Source: Prochlorococcus sp. AG-388-A04 (lineage in GTDB: Bacteria; Cyanobacteriota; Cyanobacteriia; PCC-6307; Cyanobiaceae). Taken from it: a DNA stretch of 64,000 nucleotides. Shown here piece after piece: positions 49,460 to 60,155 of this stretch (positions are counted from its first letter, which is position 1; every line of letters begins with the position of its first letter). The translations under genes were made by a program, and so were the position numbers. The notes beneath the pieces were generated by a model. The model was given only the letters and a program-made list of their open reading frames with translations. It was not told where the DNA came from and did not search any database. Location: contig QCGL01000004.1 in NCBI GenBank assembly GCA_003279935.1, positions 1 through 64,000 on the forward strand. The letters are read 5' to 3'.

Positions 49460-49642
49460 ATGGCAAATAAAAACGAAAATTTAGAAAAAAAAGTTTCTCC
49501 TCCTAGCTTTGTAAAACTAGCTATGAGAAATATGGTTAGGAAGGGTTCTAAAAGTATTTCTCATTTTTCAATTACTTTTTTAATTTTGATCGGACTTTTA
49601 ATTTTAATAGCTACTTTAGGAAAGCCTAATATGCCTGTTTAA
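49460..49642 (+). CDS. Small single-helix membrane protein (DUF3285-like)
   Basis: A 60-residue protein with conserved-looking SPPSFVKLAMRNMVRKGSKSISHF before one membrane helix (FSITFLILIGLLILIATLG). I know this layout from cyanobacterial DUF3285 proteins; function unknown. It sits four bases after prfB and eight before ybeY, a very tight placement in a translation-linked run. ATG start. Confidence 0.78.
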   Translation: MANKNENLEKKVSPPSFVKLAMRNMVRKGSKSISHFSITFLILIGLLILIATLGKPNMPV

Positions 49643-49649
49643 TGAAAGT

Positions 49650-50192
49650 ATGTATCAAAAAGATTTATATGACTTACAAATAGATTTAGTCTTTAAATGT
49701 AATGAGTTTTCTAATTTATCAGATCATTTTCTAAATAAGCCAGATAATCTTATTTTCGAATTTAGTTATTGGGAAGAAGTATTATTGTGTTGGATTAAAA
49801 TAATTCTAGATGAAAAAGATACTTCTTTGCCACATTTTATTTTAGACAAAAAAAGTTTTTCGTTAAGTTTGCAGATTATAAATGATAATGAAATTTCTTC
49901 TATTAATCAAAAGTGGATGAATAAATCTGGGTCAACTGATATTTTATCTTTCCCAATTATTTCTGATGAAGATACTACTAAAGATTTAAATTTTATTGAA
50001 TTAGGAGATTTATTTATATCCTTAGAAACGGCTTTTAAACAATCTTTAGAATTTAATCATTCTATTAAAAAAGAAATGCTCTGGTTAGCAAGTCATGGAT
50101 TATTACATCTTTTGGGATGGGAACATAATGATGATTATGAATTAGATAATATGTTAAATTTTCAAGAATATTTAATTTCAAAATTAGATTGA
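49650..50192 (+). CDS. ybeY: Endoribonuclease YbeY
   Basis: Metal-dependent RNase for 16S rRNA maturation and ribosome quality control. The 180-residue protein carries the three-histidine zinc motif in SHGLLHLLGWEHNDD near the C-terminus, and STDILSFPI (STDVLSFP motif) in the middle. The N-terminal 55 residues are an extension typical of cyanobacterial forms. ATG start; dgkA follows. Confidence 0.92.
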   Translation: MYQKDLYDLQIDLVFKCNEFSNLSDHFLNKPDNLIFEFSYWEEVLLCWIKIILDEKDTSLPHFILDKKSFSLSLQIINDNEISSINQKWMNKSGSTDILSFPIISDEDTTKDLNFIELGDLFISLETAFKQSLEFNHSIKKEMLWLASHGLLHLLGWEHNDDYELDNMLNFQEYLISKLD

Positions 50193-50215
50193 AAGATTTT
50201 ATTAATCAACTATAA

Positions 50216-50632
50216 ATGAAGAGTAAAGCAAAACTTTTAAAAAGGAGAAGAAGTTCATATAGGACATCTAAAAATGTTTTAGTAAGTTTTAGATACGCTT
50301 TTAATGGGATTAAATATACATTTGAAAATTCAAGAAATTTTAAAATTCAAGTTCTTTTTGCTCTTTTTATTTTAATAATAGGTTCTATTCTTCAACTTGA
50401 TAAAAGCGATTATCTAATTATGCTGGGGACTATTTTTTCTGTATTGACTTTAGAAATAATAAATACATCAATCGAATCTTTAGTTGATCTAGTAATTAAA
50501 AAAAAGTTTAGTAATCTTGCTAAAATTGCAAAGGACTGTTCAGCAGGTGCTGTATTATTAGCTTCAATTAATTCTGTTATTATTGGTCTATGCTTATTTA
50601 TTCCTAAAATAAAGTTATTATTTTTAAATTGA
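50216..50632 (+). CDS. dgkA: Diacylglycerol/undecaprenol kinase (DgkA family)
   Basis: Small integral membrane lipid kinase recycling diacylglycerol or, in the Gram-positive-like subgroup, undecaprenol. The 138-residue protein has a basic start, FRYAFNGIKYTFENSRNFKIQ, then three helices; the catalytic stretch is LEIINTSIESLVDLV. The order ybeY-dgkA is common in bacteria. ATG start. Confidence 0.88.
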   Translation: MKSKAKLLKRRRSSYRTSKNVLVSFRYAFNGIKYTFENSRNFKIQVLFALFILIIGSILQLDKSDYLIMLGTIFSVLTLEIINTSIESLVDLVIKKKFSNLAKIAKDCSAGAVLLASINSVIIGLCLFIPKIKLLFLN

Positions 50633-50639
50633 AAAAGAT

Positions 50640-51236
50640 ATGTTTTTAGTTATTGATAATTATGATAGTTTTACGTATAACCTAGTTCAATACTTAGGAG
50701 AGCTTTCATTAAAACATCATATAACAAAAGAATTATTAGTAAAAAGAAATGATGAAATTACTTTAGAAGAAATAAGTCATATTAATCCCGATGGTATTTT
50801 ATTGTCTCCTGGTCCAGGGAATCCAGATCAGTCAGGTATTTGTCTGCCAATTCTTCAAAACTTATCAAAGGAAATTCCAATATTGGGAGTCTGTTTAGGT
50901 CATCAAGCCTTAGCTCAAGCCTATGGCGGTAAAGTAATAGTTGGTAAAGAATTAATGCATGGAAAGACCTCAAAAATTATTCATAATAAAAAAGGATTAT
51001 TCAAAGATATTGATAGCCCATTTGTGGCTACTAGATATCATAGTCTTATAGTAGATTCAGAATCTCTCCCCTCTTGTTTTGAAATAACTGCAACTCTAGA
51101 GGATTCAACAATTATGGCAATTTCTCATAAAGAATATAAAAATTTACATGGTGTTCAGTTTCATCCAGAAAGTGTTCTAACACAATTTGGACATAAATTA
51201 ATCAGTAATTTTCTTAAAATGGCTGAACAGAAGTAA
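50640..51236 (+). CDS. pabA: Glutamine amidotransferase of anthranilate/aminodeoxychorismate synthase
   Basis: Supplies ammonia to a chorismate aminating subunit for folate (PabB) or tryptophan (TrpE). The 198-residue class I amidotransferase has nucleophile C85 in GVCLGHQ, the SPGPGNP oxyanion region and the His-Glu pair in GVQFHPES. No PabB or TrpE partner is in the window, so folate versus tryptophan cannot be settled; it may serve both. ATG start eight bases after dgkA. Confidence 0.9.
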   Translation: MFLVIDNYDSFTYNLVQYLGELSLKHHITKELLVKRNDEITLEEISHINPDGILLSPGPGNPDQSGICLPILQNLSKEIPILGVCLGHQALAQAYGGKVIVGKELMHGKTSKIIHNKKGLFKDIDSPFVATRYHSLIVDSESLPSCFEITATLEDSTIMAISHKEYKNLHGVQFHPESVLTQFGHKLISNFLKMAEQK

Positions 51237-51245
51237 AATATAATT

Positions 51246-51986
51246 ATGAAATTTTCTATGAGTATTAACAAAATTAAAAAATTTTTCTTTTTTATATTAT
51301 TTTTATTTTTAATACCCTCATCCGCTATGGCAGGTGATTTGTTATTAAAAAGTTTAGGTCATGGTAGTTTTTTAATTAAAGGAAGAGAAAAATCAGTTCT
51401 TATAAATCCTTTTAAGGCGATTGGTTGTGCAAGTGATTTAAATGAGCCCAAAGACATAAATGCTGATTTTATTTTAGCTAGTTCCAAACTAGCTGATGAA
51501 GGATATAATCCAAATGATAAATTGATGTTTGTAGAACCTGGAGTTTATAAATTCGAAGATATATTATTAAATGGAATTGAGGTTCCTCATGACAGAGTTG
51601 GGGGAAGAAGGTTGGGGATGGCTACGGTCTGGAGTTGGGAGCAGAATAATTTAAAAATAGTCCATATGGGTGGAGCTGCTGGTGAAATGAATATAAATAG
51701 TCAAATTATTTTGTCCCGTCCAGATATTTTATTTATTTCAATAGGAGGAGGATTCAAATCTTATAACGGAAGCGAGGCCTCAGATATTGTAAAAAAATTA
51801 AAACCCTCAATTGTTGTTCCTGTTCATTTTATGAGAGGTAAAAATATTAGTGAAAATTGTGATTTTTCTAATGCTGACTTTTTTCTTGAAAATATGCAAG
51901 ATTTTAGAGTCAAATATCTTGGTAAAAGCTTCGAAATAAATTCAAAAAGAATTGATAAAAATACTATTTATATTTTCAAAGATTAA
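51246..51986 (+). CDS. Exported metallo-beta-lactamase-fold protein with altered metal site
   Basis: The 246-residue protein has a signal peptide (KKFFFFILFLFLIPSSAMA, cleavage expected near A29-G30). The mature part resembles UlaG/YtkL-type MBL proteins: LKSLGHGSFLIKG, LINPF, and VVPVHF near the C-terminus. The usual HxHxDH metal motif is replaced at 77-86 (LASSKLADEG), so two or more zinc ligands are missing and hydrolase activity is doubtful. It may be a binding or structural protein. ATG start, ten bases after pabA; it overlaps hisC by four bases tail to tail. Confidence 0.82.
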   Translation: MKFSMSINKIKKFFFFILFLFLIPSSAMAGDLLLKSLGHGSFLIKGREKSVLINPFKAIGCASDLNEPKDINADFILASSKLADEGYNPNDKLMFVEPGVYKFEDILLNGIEVPHDRVGGRRLGMATVWSWEQNNLKIVHMGGAAGEMNINSQIILSRPDILFISIGGGFKSYNGSEASDIVKKLKPSIVVPVHFMRGKNISENCDFSNADFFLENMQDFRVKYLGKSFEINSKRIDKNTIYIFKD

Positions 51987-53092
51987 TTATTAAGATCTAA
52001 TTTTTTATAGGTACTCCAGAAAAAACTCATTTGTTCTTGAGTTCCTATACTAACCCTTATAGAATTCTCAATATCTTTTTTGTTTTTCATCTCTCTTATT
52101 AAGATACCCTTTTCTCTCATTTGTCTTGTCAAAATTTCGGGATTTTTTTTTGGCCAAATTAAAAAATAATTTCCTCCTCCAAAATGTTTTCTAATTGCTA
52201 TAGATTCAAATTTCTTCTCAATTAATACTCTTGCTTTTTTTACTTCAGAAACATAATTATCTATATAAGATTTATCATTTAGAGCAGCTAATGCAGCAGT
52301 AACAGCAAAACTGTTCACATCGTAAGGTCCTGTCACTTTATTGATATATTGCATTATGCTTTTATGTCCGAACGCAAAGCCAATTCTTAAACCAGCTAAA
52401 CCAGCAGTCTTTGAAAGGGATTGAATAACAACTATATTTTTAATTTTTTTAAAATCTATAATTGGAAGAAGACTATCTCCGTTAAATTTCTCATAAAGTT
52501 CATCAACAACAATTAATGAACTTTTATTCAGATTTGCTAATTTAATTATTTCTTGAGCACTGACAACAGTACCAGTAGGATTATTTGGATTACAAATAAA
52601 TATTAATTTAGGTTTATGTTTAATAATTTTTTCTTTAAATCGCTTTATTGGGAAAAGAAAGTTTTCTCCTTCGTAGGCACAAGTTATTTTTCTCATACCT
52701 TGTATTTCAGAACAAGGTGAATAATAACCAAAAGTCGGGTTTGTGGTCAGAAATATTTCATCCCTGTCGCCAAAAGAATTAAATATCGCATTTATTGCAG
52801 CATCAGCTCCATTAAACAAACCTATCTCTTCAGAATCAAATTGCCTTGATTCATAATAGTGATTCGATACAAACTTTTTTAATAAGTTATATTCTGGATA
52901 GATTGAAATTTGATTTAAATTAATATCTTTTATAGCTTTATATACTTTTTGACTGGGACCTAAAGTATTTTCATTAAAATCTAAACGCAATAAATTTCTT
53001 CTGTTTTCTAAAGGTGCAGAATAAGATTGCATATTTATTATTTCCTTTCGTGGGAGAGGTGAAAGATTATTTATTTGATTAAATTCATTCAT
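51983..53092 (-). CDS. hisC: Histidinol-phosphate aminotransferase-like class I/II transaminase
   Basis: PLP enzyme. The 369-residue protein has LDFNENTLGPS, FICNPNNPTG, VVDELYEKF and PLP lysine K228 in SLSKTAGLAGLRIGF, with VRVSIGT near the end. HisC is the most likely role, but paralogues with other substrates share these motifs. Its start overlaps the argS stop as TAATG. Confidence 0.82.
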   Translation of the reverse strand: MNEFNQINNLSPLPRKEIINMQSYSAPLENRRNLLRLDFNENTLGPSQKVYKAIKDINLNQISIYPEYNLLKKFVSNHYYESRQFDSEEIGLFNGADAAINAIFNSFGDRDEIFLTTNPTFGYYSPCSEIQGMRKITCAYEGENFLFPIKRFKEKIIKHKPKLIFICNPNNPTGTVVSAQEIIKLANLNKSSLIVVDELYEKFNGDSLLPIIDFKKIKNIVVIQSLSKTAGLAGLRIGFAFGHKSIMQYINKVTGPYDVNSFAVTAALAALNDKSYIDNYVSEVKKARVLIEKKFESIAIRKHFGGGNYFLIWPKKNPEILTRQMREKGILIREMKNKKDIENSIRVSIGTQEQMSFFWSTYKKLDLNN

Positions 53093-54903
53093 TACATTCT
53101 CTCTAAGGTTTCAATTCCAAGAAGCTCTAAACTTAATTTTAAAGTCTTTTCAGTTAAAGCACATAATGTAAGTCTTGAAATCTTTGTATCTATTTCTCCC
53201 TTAAGAATAGGAACTTGATCATAAAATCTATTAAAAGTCTTACATAATTCAAACAGATAATTACATAGTCTATTTGGCATTAAGTCTTTTTCTATCGAAA
53301 TAATAACTTCATCAAATTTAAGTAATTTCCTTATAAGCTTCCACTCTAAATCATGGCTATATGAAATAGATTCCAAATTTATAGCCTCTTCAGTCATATT
53401 ATTTTTTCTATTAATGCCTGAAATTCTTACAAGTGTATACAAAAGATAAGGTGCCGTATTTCCATTAAGAGAAAGCATCTTTTCAAAACTAAATTGATAA
53501 TTTGTGATTCTATTTTGGCTTAAATCAGCATATTTTACTGCTCCGATTCCAATAACTTTTGAAGTATTTACAATAAAATCATCATTTTCAAAACGACTTT
53601 CGTTCTCTAATCTTTTTAATAGATCTTCTTTTGCTCTTTTAACTGACTCTGACAATAAATCTTTTAGTTTTATGGTATCTCCCTCTCTTGTTTTAAGTTT
53701 TTTACCATCAATACCTTGTACTAGCCCGAATGGGACGTGATTAACTTCACAATCTTTAGGGATCCAATTAGCTCTTTTTGCAACTTGAAAAACTCCTGCA
53801 AAATGATTGGATTGACCATGATCAGTTACATAAATAATTCTAGCTGCATTATCGCCATAAGGTTCCTTATTAAATCGATATCTTAGAGCAGCAAGATCAG
53901 TAGTTGCATAATTGAACCCACCGTCTTTTTTTTGAATAATAAGTGGTAATGGATTACCTTCTTTATTAGACATGCCATCAAGAAAAACACATTTTGCGCC
54001 TTGATCTTCTACTAAAATTCTCTTGTAATTTAAATCCTCAATTATTGATTTTAAAAACGGATTATAAAAGGATTCTCCTCTTTCCTTAATTTTGATGTTC
54101 AATGTTTTATAGATTTCATCAAACTCTTTTCTTGATTGATTACATAATAATTTCCATGCTTCAATTGATTTTTTATCTCCACTTTGTAATTGAACAACCT
54201 CTTCTCTTGATCTCTTTTGAAATTCTGTTTCATTATCAAATCTTTTTTTTGAAGCTTTATAGAATTCAACTAAATCACTAATTTTGATCCTATCTATTTC
54301 TTTAAGATCACTTGAATATAAATCTTTAAGCTGAGTAATAAGCATTCCAAATTGTGTACCCCAATCTCCAATGTGATTTAGTCTTAAAACCATATATCCT
54401 CTAAATTCGAAAATTTTTGAGATCGAATCTCCTATAATTGTTGATCTTAGATGACCCACATGCATTTCTTTAGCAATATTAGGACTTGAAAAATCTACGA
54501 TAACTTTTTTTTGGGAATTACTATTATTTTTATGGGATAAAGGAACACCAGCTCTAGGGCATTTAATATTAGATTTTATTGCTTCAATCAAAACTTTATT
54601 TTTTAATTTTATATTTATAAAACCTGGTCCCGCAATTTCTAAATTTTCACATAAATTAGATATCTTTTTTTTTTCTTTGAGGGTCTCAATAAATGCAATA
54701 GCAATTTCTCTAGGGTTACATTTATAAATCTTAGATAAAACCAGACATATATTACATTGATAGTCACCAAACTCCTCTTTAGATGCTTGATTAATTAGAT
54801 TTTTACGAATTTTTTCAAATTCTTCTTTCTTTTCATTTTTTATAAGACTTTCTAGAAGGGTTTCTTCAAAGCTTTTATTTAATTCTTTAAAAATTGTCTG
54901 CAT
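53092..54903 (-). CDS. argS: Arginyl-tRNA synthetase
   Basis: Class I aminoacyl-tRNA synthetase, 603 residues. N-terminal Arg-tRNA synthetase domain (about 1-110), signature [25 protein letters not shown] with the HVGH (HIGH) motif, and a C-terminal anticodon-binding domain ending [10 protein letters not shown]. The KMSK loop is replaced by the common lysine-containing variant [18 protein letters not shown] start. hisC follows with a one-base overlap. Confidence 0.95.
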   Translation of the reverse strand: MQTIFKELNKSFEETLLESLIKNEKKEEFEKIRKNLINQASKEEFGDYQCNICLVLSKIYKCNPREIAIAFIETLKEKKKISNLCENLEIAGPGFINIKLKNKVLIEAIKSNIKCPRAGVPLSHKNNSNSQKKVIVDFSSPNIAKEMHVGHLRSTIIGDSISKIFEFRGYMVLRLNHIGDWGTQFGMLITQLKDLYSSDLKEIDRIKISDLVEFYKASKKRFDNETEFQKRSREEVVQLQSGDKKSIEAWKLLCNQSRKEFDEIYKTLNIKIKERGESFYNPFLKSIIEDLNYKRILVEDQGAKCVFLDGMSNKEGNPLPLIIQKKDGGFNYATTDLAALRYRFNKEPYGDNAARIIYVTDHGQSNHFAGVFQVAKRANWIPKDCEVNHVPFGLVQGIDGKKLKTREGDTIKLKDLLSESVKRAKEDLLKRLENESRFENDDFIVNTSKVIGIGAVKYADLSQNRITNYQFSFEKMLSLNGNTAPYLLYTLVRISGINRKNNMTEEAINLESISYSHDLEWKLIRKLLKFDEVIISIEKDLMPNRLCNYLFELCKTFNRFYDQVPILKGEIDTKISRLTLCALTEKTLKLSLELLGIETLERM

Positions 54904-54930
54904 GAATTATTAAAATGCTATTCGAGTCAT

Positions 54931-55797
54931 TTAATTAATATAACGCATACTAAAATCAATCCAATTACTTTTAGTAATTGAAGAACTTGTTGAAATCAAA
55001 TCAATTCCATCAATTAAATAGTTACTAACGTTTATTGGATTAATTCCAGATACCTCTATGATTAAATCATTCTTACTTGTTCTATTAGAGTTATTTGTTG
55101 ATAACTCTCTTAATTCTTCAATGCCTTTTTTAAGTAATTCAGGATTAAATTCATCTAATAAAATACTATCTGCACCTGCTAAAACTGCATCTTTTGCTTG
55201 CTTCATATCTTCTGCTTCAATAATAATATGAGTTGTAAAGGGAGTATTTAATCTAATTTTTTCAACTGCATTTTTCAAGTTATCAGTCCATGCAATATGG
55301 TTTTCTTTAATCATTGCAGCATCATATAATCCCATTCTATGATTAATACCACCACCACATTTAAAAGCATACTTTTCAAATATTCTTAAACCAGGAGTAG
55401 TTTTTCTTGTATCTGCTAAATTTATATTTGTACCTTTCAGAACATCTACAATATTTTTTGTATAAGTTGAGATTCCTGATAAATGCATTGAGATATTGAG
55501 ACTTATTCTTTCACTTGCTAAAAGACTTCTTGAAGGGCCATTTAGTTCAAGAAGCTTTTGATCCTTCAAAAATTTTTCACCATCATTGATAAAAAAATTG
55601 CACTCTATCTTTTCGTCAATTTTTTTTAAAATTTCTTTTATTATTCCAACACCACAAAATATTCCTTCCTCTTTTGCTATCCAATAGGCTTTTCCTATTT
55701 TTTTGGTAATCGCAGAAGATGTTAGATCACCTTTACCGATATCTTCTTCAATCCACCCATCAATAATTCTAGAAATATTTGGAGAGTATAAATCCAC
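54931..55797 (-). CDS. nadC: Nicotinate-nucleotide pyrophosphorylase (quinolinate phosphoribosyltransferase)
   Basis: Makes nicotinate mononucleotide from quinolinate and PRPP in NAD synthesis. The 288-residue protein has EEDIGKGDLTS, DTRKTTPGLR, GGGINHRMGLYDAAMIKENH and the barrel end EVSGINPINV. The start is GTG at 55797. It lies between mnmE and argS, all leftward. Confidence 0.92.
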   Translation of the reverse strand: MDLYSPNISRIIDGWIEEDIGKGDLTSSAITKKIGKAYWIAKEEGIFCGVGIIKEILKKIDEKIECNFFINDGEKFLKDQKLLELNGPSRSLLASERISLNISMHLSGISTYTKNIVDVLKGTNINLADTRKTTPGLRIFEKYAFKCGGGINHRMGLYDAAMIKENHIAWTDNLKNAVEKIRLNTPFTTHIIIEAEDMKQAKDAVLAGADSILLDEFNPELLKKGIEELRELSTNNSNRTSKNDLIIEVSGINPINVSNYLIDGIDLISTSSSITKSNWIDFSMRYIN

Positions 55798-55872
55798 TAA
55801 ATTTGAATAAGATAAAAATTTTATTTTAACTTTTAAAGTTTACTTTATACATTTATGTATTTTAATAAAAAT

Positions 55873-57255
55873 TTATTTACCTATACAAAATTTGGAAAAA
55901 ATATTATTTAGTAGATCCTCAGTTAATTCTTGACCTGTAATTCTCGATAAGTTTTTTATTCCATCTCTAACTTCAATTGATAATAAATCGAAGGGTAATT
56001 GATTAGCAATTATTGGATCAGTATCATTTAAATTTTTTAGGCAATCATTTAGGTTTGATATTTGTCTTTCATTTAAAAAAATATCTATATTTTCAAATTC
56101 TTTTGATCCACATTTTTTAACTATCTTTTCGACTAATTCTTTTTCGCCTTCATCATTTTTAATACTCATTAAAACAGAGTTCGGTAAACTTTTTTTATTT
56201 ACTTTTTTTGGATCAATTAAATCTTTTTTATTCCCCAAGATTGTAATTAATTTTTCTTGTGGAATAGTGCTTATAATTTTCTCATCATCCTTATTTAATC
56301 CTTCTTCAAGACTATATAAATAGATTATATAGTCTGAGCTTTGAATCATTTCAAAGCTTTTTTCAATTCCAATATTTTCTATATATTGATCGGTTTCTCT
56401 AATGCCAGCGGTATCTATTATTTTTATTGGTATATCTTTTATAGTCAAATTCACTTCAATTGTATCTCTAGTTGTTCCTGGAATACTAGTAACTATTGCC
56501 TTGTCTTTTTTTGAGAGAAGATTTAAAAGAGAACTTTTCCCAACATTAGTTTTGCCAATAAGAGCAATTGATATTCCATTATGAATATGCACCCCCCTTT
56601 TTGAATTTTCTATAAGGGTTTCTATTTTTTCTTTTATAATTTTAATATTTTTAGAAAAATCACTATAATTAAATTCTGAAAAATCCTCGTCAAAGTCTAC
56701 TCTTGCTTCTATTTCTGATAATTGCTCGATTAAATCATTTTTAATAATATCAATCTTTTTCTTTATTTTTCCCTTTACTCCATTAAAAGCTATTTCGGCT
56801 GATTTAAGATTTTTTGCATTAATTAATTGATTAATTGATTCTGCTTGAGTTAAATCTATTTTGCCATTAAGAAATGCTCTTTGACTAAATTCTCCTGGAT
56901 TTGCAATCCTTACTCCAGTATTATTTGATAACAATGTCTCCATCACTTTATTTACAACAATTACTCCTCCATGACAGTGCAATTCAACAATATCTTCTCC
57001 AGTGAAACTATTAGGAGAATGCATAACTGTAATTAAAATTTCATCTATAAATTTATTTTCTAAATTATCTTTTATAAAGCCATGAAAAACTCTGTGAGAC
57101 TCCCAAGCATATTTAGATTTTGTTTCTACAATATTTTTACAGGAATTTATTGCTTCTTCCCCTGATACTCTTATAACTGCAATTCCTCCTTTACCTATAC
57201 TTATAGCCGAAGCTATAGCTGCTATTGTATCCTCAGTATCGATAATTGATTCCAT
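55873..57255 (-). CDS. mnmE: tRNA modification GTPase MnmE
   Basis: With MnmG forms 5-carboxymethylaminomethyl-uridine in tRNA wobble positions. The 460-residue protein has an N-terminal folate-binding domain ([24 protein letters not shown]), a GTPase domain with [20 protein letters not shown] and GNKKDL, and the C-terminal CIGK, the family end C-(I/L/V)-G-K. ATG start, divergent from the DUF2062 gene. Confidence 0.95.
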   Translation of the reverse strand: MESIIDTEDTIAAIASAISIGKGGIAVIRVSGEEAINSCKNIVETKSKYAWESHRVFHGFIKDNLENKFIDEILITVMHSPNSFTGEDIVELHCHGGVIVVNKVMETLLSNNTGVRIANPGEFSQRAFLNGKIDLTQAESINQLINAKNLKSAEIAFNGVKGKIKKKIDIIKNDLIEQLSEIEARVDFDEDFSEFNYSDFSKNIKIIKEKIETLIENSKRGVHIHNGISIALIGKTNVGKSSLLNLLSKKDKAIVTSIPGTTRDTIEVNLTIKDIPIKIIDTAGIRETDQYIENIGIEKSFEMIQSSDYIIYLYSLEEGLNKDDEKIISTIPQEKLITILGNKKDLIDPKKVNKKSLPNSVLMSIKNDEGEKELVEKIVKKCGSKEFENIDIFLNERQISNLNDCLKNLNDTDPIIANQLPFDLLSIEVRDGIKNLSRITGQELTEDLLNNIFSKFCIGK

Positions 57256-57321
57256 CTCTCACTATGCTGTGGATAATTAAGTAGGCTTATCAAAGAAAAC
57301 TTTTTTGATTGTGATTTCAGA

Positions 57322-57774
57322 ATGAAGTTGATAAAGAATCTTCAATATAAAAAAATTCTATCATTATTTTTGAAACAAGATGGTACTCCATTTTTTAATG
57401 CAAAGGGAGTAGCTGTTGGGGTCTTTTGTGGATGCTTTCCTTTCTTTGGTTTTCAAACTTTATTAGGATTATTTTTAGCAAGAGTTGCGAAAGGAAATCT
57501 TTTTCTTGCTGCAATAGGTACTTGGATAAGTAATCCGTTTACTTATGTACCTCTATATTTTTTCAATTATAAAGTTGGGTCATTCTTGCTAAAAAATTCT
57601 ACAGATATTGTTTTTGATAAAAATTTAATGATTGAAGAATTATGGGAACTAGGGAGTGTTTTTTCATTAAGATTAATTTTGGGTTCAGCATTAGTTGGAT
57701 TTTTATTAGCTTCTATTTCTGGCATCATTGTTTTTTTGCTATATAAGAAAAATAAAAAAAAGAGCATTTTATAA
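57322..57774 (+). CDS. DUF2062 membrane protein
   Basis: A 150-residue protein of the DUF2062 family, function unknown. It has GTPFFNAKGVAVGVFCGCFPFFGFQTLLGLFLARVAKGN followed by GTWISNPFTYVPLYFFNYKVG, the family signature, and a final membrane helix (LVGFLLASISGIIVFLLY). About three hydrophobic segments in total. ATG start. It is convergent with spoT and divergent from mnmE. Confidence 0.85.
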   Translation: MKLIKNLQYKKILSLFLKQDGTPFFNAKGVAVGVFCGCFPFFGFQTLLGLFLARVAKGNLFLAAIGTWISNPFTYVPLYFFNYKVGSFLLKNSTDIVFDKNLMIEELWELGSVFSLRLILGSALVGFLLASISGIIVFLLYKKNKKKSIL

Positions 57775-57790
57775 TTCTTTTAAGTTGTAA

Positions 57791-60100
57791 TTAACTTATT
57801 CCTACCCTTGCAATATCTAATACATCAGCCATTGATTTAATTTGATCAATAGTTTTGTGGAGTTGGCTATAACTTTCTAGACCAACACATAAATTAATTA
57901 TTGCAGGTTTACCAAAAGCGGTCTTTACATTTGCATCACTAACATTTATTCCTTTATCAGATAATCTCAAAAGTATATCTTTTAGGACCCCTACTCTATC
58001 TATAACCTCTATTCTTAGTTGAATTGGGAACTTATTGTCAAGAACTTTATTCTCTTGGTTCCATGCAACAGGTAATCTTCTCTCTATTGGTATTGGGAGA
58101 ACGTTCTCACAATCTCTTCTATGAATAGTGATTCCATGATTACCTAGAGAGACAGTTCCAATTATTGCCTCCCCAGGAAGTGGACTGCAGCATTTTCCGA
58201 TTCTGTAATCTAGGCCTTCTACCCCAGTGATTGGTGATTTATTAGTTGCATGAGATTTGGATGCTATTGAATTATTTTTATTTATAAGAGATTTTGCTAA
58301 TTCAGTATTAGATTCATTTTTAATTTCTTCTGTTTGTATTTTAATTTCTTCTCTTAATCTATTCAATACTTGATGTAAAGTTAAACCCCCAAATCCTAAT
58401 GATGCTAGTAGATCTTCCGTAGTCTTTAAATTACATCGATGTGCAACTTTTTTCATGGCATCACTTGAAATTAATGATTCAAATCCGTTGCGACCTATTT
58501 CTTTTTCAAGCAGATCTTTTCCTCTTTTAATAGTTTCATCTCTATGGCTTTTTTTATACCACTGCCGAATTCTATTTTTTGCGGTTGGAGTAACTACAAA
58601 ATTCAACCAATCTAAACTTGGAGTTGAATTATTATTAGTCAAGATTTCGATAAAGTCCCCATTTTGCAATGATGTAGATAGAGGAGATAATTTTTCATTT
58701 ATTCTTATCCCATTACAATGATTGCCAATTTCTGAATGTATTCTGTAAGCAAAATCGATTGCAGTAGATCCCTTCCTTAGGCCAACAACATCTCCTTTGG
58801 GTGTGATCACAAATACTTCTTCATCGAATAAATCTTCTTTTATAGATGCTAGATAATCATTATGGTCTTTCTCATTACCTTCTTGTTGCCAATCTACTAA
58901 TTGTCTAAGCCAATTAAATCTTTCTGCATTACTTGATGCAGGTGAACCACCTTCTTTATATTGCCAATGTGCAGCTATTCCGAATTCTGCAATTTGATGC
59001 ATTGAACTAGTTCTTATTTGAACCTCAATAGGCCTATGTCTGCCGATCACAGAGGTATGCAAGGACTGGTATCCATTTGGTTTTGGTAAACCTATATAAT
59101 CTTTAAATCTTCCAGGAATTGGCCTAAAAGTATCATGAACGACTGCTAAAGCTTTATAACAGCTATCTGAATTGCTAACAATAATTCTTAAAGCAGCAAC
59201 GTCATAAATCTCGCTAAATTGTTTTTGTTGTCTTTCCATTTTGCTCCAAATACCATAGAGATGTTTTGGTCTTCCCGTAATTTCAAAATTTCCTAAACCT
59301 GAAGAGACTAAGTTTTCCTTCATCAAATTTAAGGTAACGTTTAACCTTTTTTCTCTATCACTTCTTTTAACTGCAATTTGATCTTTTAAATTTTTATATT
59401 CCTCTGGTTCAAGAAATTTAAATGCTAGATCTTCTAATTCCCATTTAAATCTATTTATTCCTAACCTATTTGCTAGAGGGGCATATATTTCTCTTGTTTC
59501 TCTTGCAATTCTCTCTTTTCTCTCTTCATTAAGCCATTGAATTGTTCTCATATTATGTAGTCGATCTGCAAGTTTAACTAAAACAACTCTTATGTCGCTT
59601 GCCATAGCTAAGAACATTTTTCTCAGATTTTCAGCCTGTGCTTCAGTTCTATTATTAAAGTGAATACCTCCTAATTTAGTTACACCTTCTACAAGTACTT
59701 TTACCTCTAAGCCAAAATTAACTTCTATATCTGAAAGAGCAATTCCGGTGTCTTCGACAACATCATGTAATAGGCCGGCAGCTACAACTGATGAACTTGC
59801 ACCTATTTCTTTAAGCAGATCTGCAACAGCTATGGGATGAATTATATATGGCTCTCCACTTGCCCGAAGTTGTCCATTATGAGCTTCATAAGCAAGTTTG
59901 AAAGCTTTTACTATAAGATCTTGATTCGAATTATTTTTTTTATTTGATACTTCATAGTTTTGAATAATCTCAAGAAGCCAATTAGGAATATTTATCTCAT
60001 ACTTCAAAGATTCACTTTCATAATTTTTATTTTCAGGCAAAATGATTGTTGAAACCTTAATTTCATTTTTTTCTTTTGAATTCGCAGTCGCCTCAGCCAT
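57791..60100 (-). CDS. spoT: Bifunctional (p)ppGpp synthetase/hydrolase
   Basis: Rel/Spo homologue controlling the stringent alarmone. The 769-residue protein has, in order, an HD hydrolase domain (LLHDVVEDT near residue 112 and LADRLHNMRT), the synthetase domain with GRFKDYIGLPKPNGYQSLHT, a TGS domain (VFVITPKGDVVGL) and a C-terminal ACT domain (RIEVIDRVGVLKDILLRLS). The intact HD motif implies that hydrolysis is retained, so bifunctional. ATG start, divergent from the ABC ATPase gene. Confidence 0.94.
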   Translation of the reverse strand: MAEATANSKEKNEIKVSTIILPENKNYESESLKYEINIPNWLLEIIQNYEVSNKKNNSNQDLIVKAFKLAYEAHNGQLRASGEPYIIHPIAVADLLKEIGASSSVVAAGLLHDVVEDTGIALSDIEVNFGLEVKVLVEGVTKLGGIHFNNRTEAQAENLRKMFLAMASDIRVVLVKLADRLHNMRTIQWLNEERKERIARETREIYAPLANRLGINRFKWELEDLAFKFLEPEEYKNLKDQIAVKRSDREKRLNVTLNLMKENLVSSGLGNFEITGRPKHLYGIWSKMERQQKQFSEIYDVAALRIIVSNSDSCYKALAVVHDTFRPIPGRFKDYIGLPKPNGYQSLHTSVIGRHRPIEVQIRTSSMHQIAEFGIAAHWQYKEGGSPASSNAERFNWLRQLVDWQQEGNEKDHNDYLASIKEDLFDEEVFVITPKGDVVGLRKGSTAIDFAYRIHSEIGNHCNGIRINEKLSPLSTSLQNGDFIEILTNNNSTPSLDWLNFVVTPTAKNRIRQWYKKSHRDETIKRGKDLLEKEIGRNGFESLISSDAMKKVAHRCNLKTTEDLLASLGFGGLTLHQVLNRLREEIKIQTEEIKNESNTELAKSLINKNNSIASKSHATNKSPITGVEGLDYRIGKCCSPLPGEAIIGTVSLGNHGITIHRRDCENVLPIPIERRLPVAWNQENKVLDNKFPIQLRIEVIDRVGVLKDILLRLSDKGINVSDANVKTAFGKPAIINLCVGLESYSQLHKTIDQIKSMADVLDIARVGIS

Positions 60101-60155
60101 ATAATGTTCCTTTAAATTTATTTTATTTAGTACTAGAGAAATTTGCTACAAAATT

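Noticed and set aside
58455-58721. Plus-strand frame within spoT
   Set aside because: Antisense shadow of the TGS/synthetase region of spoT; no start context or recognisable domain.
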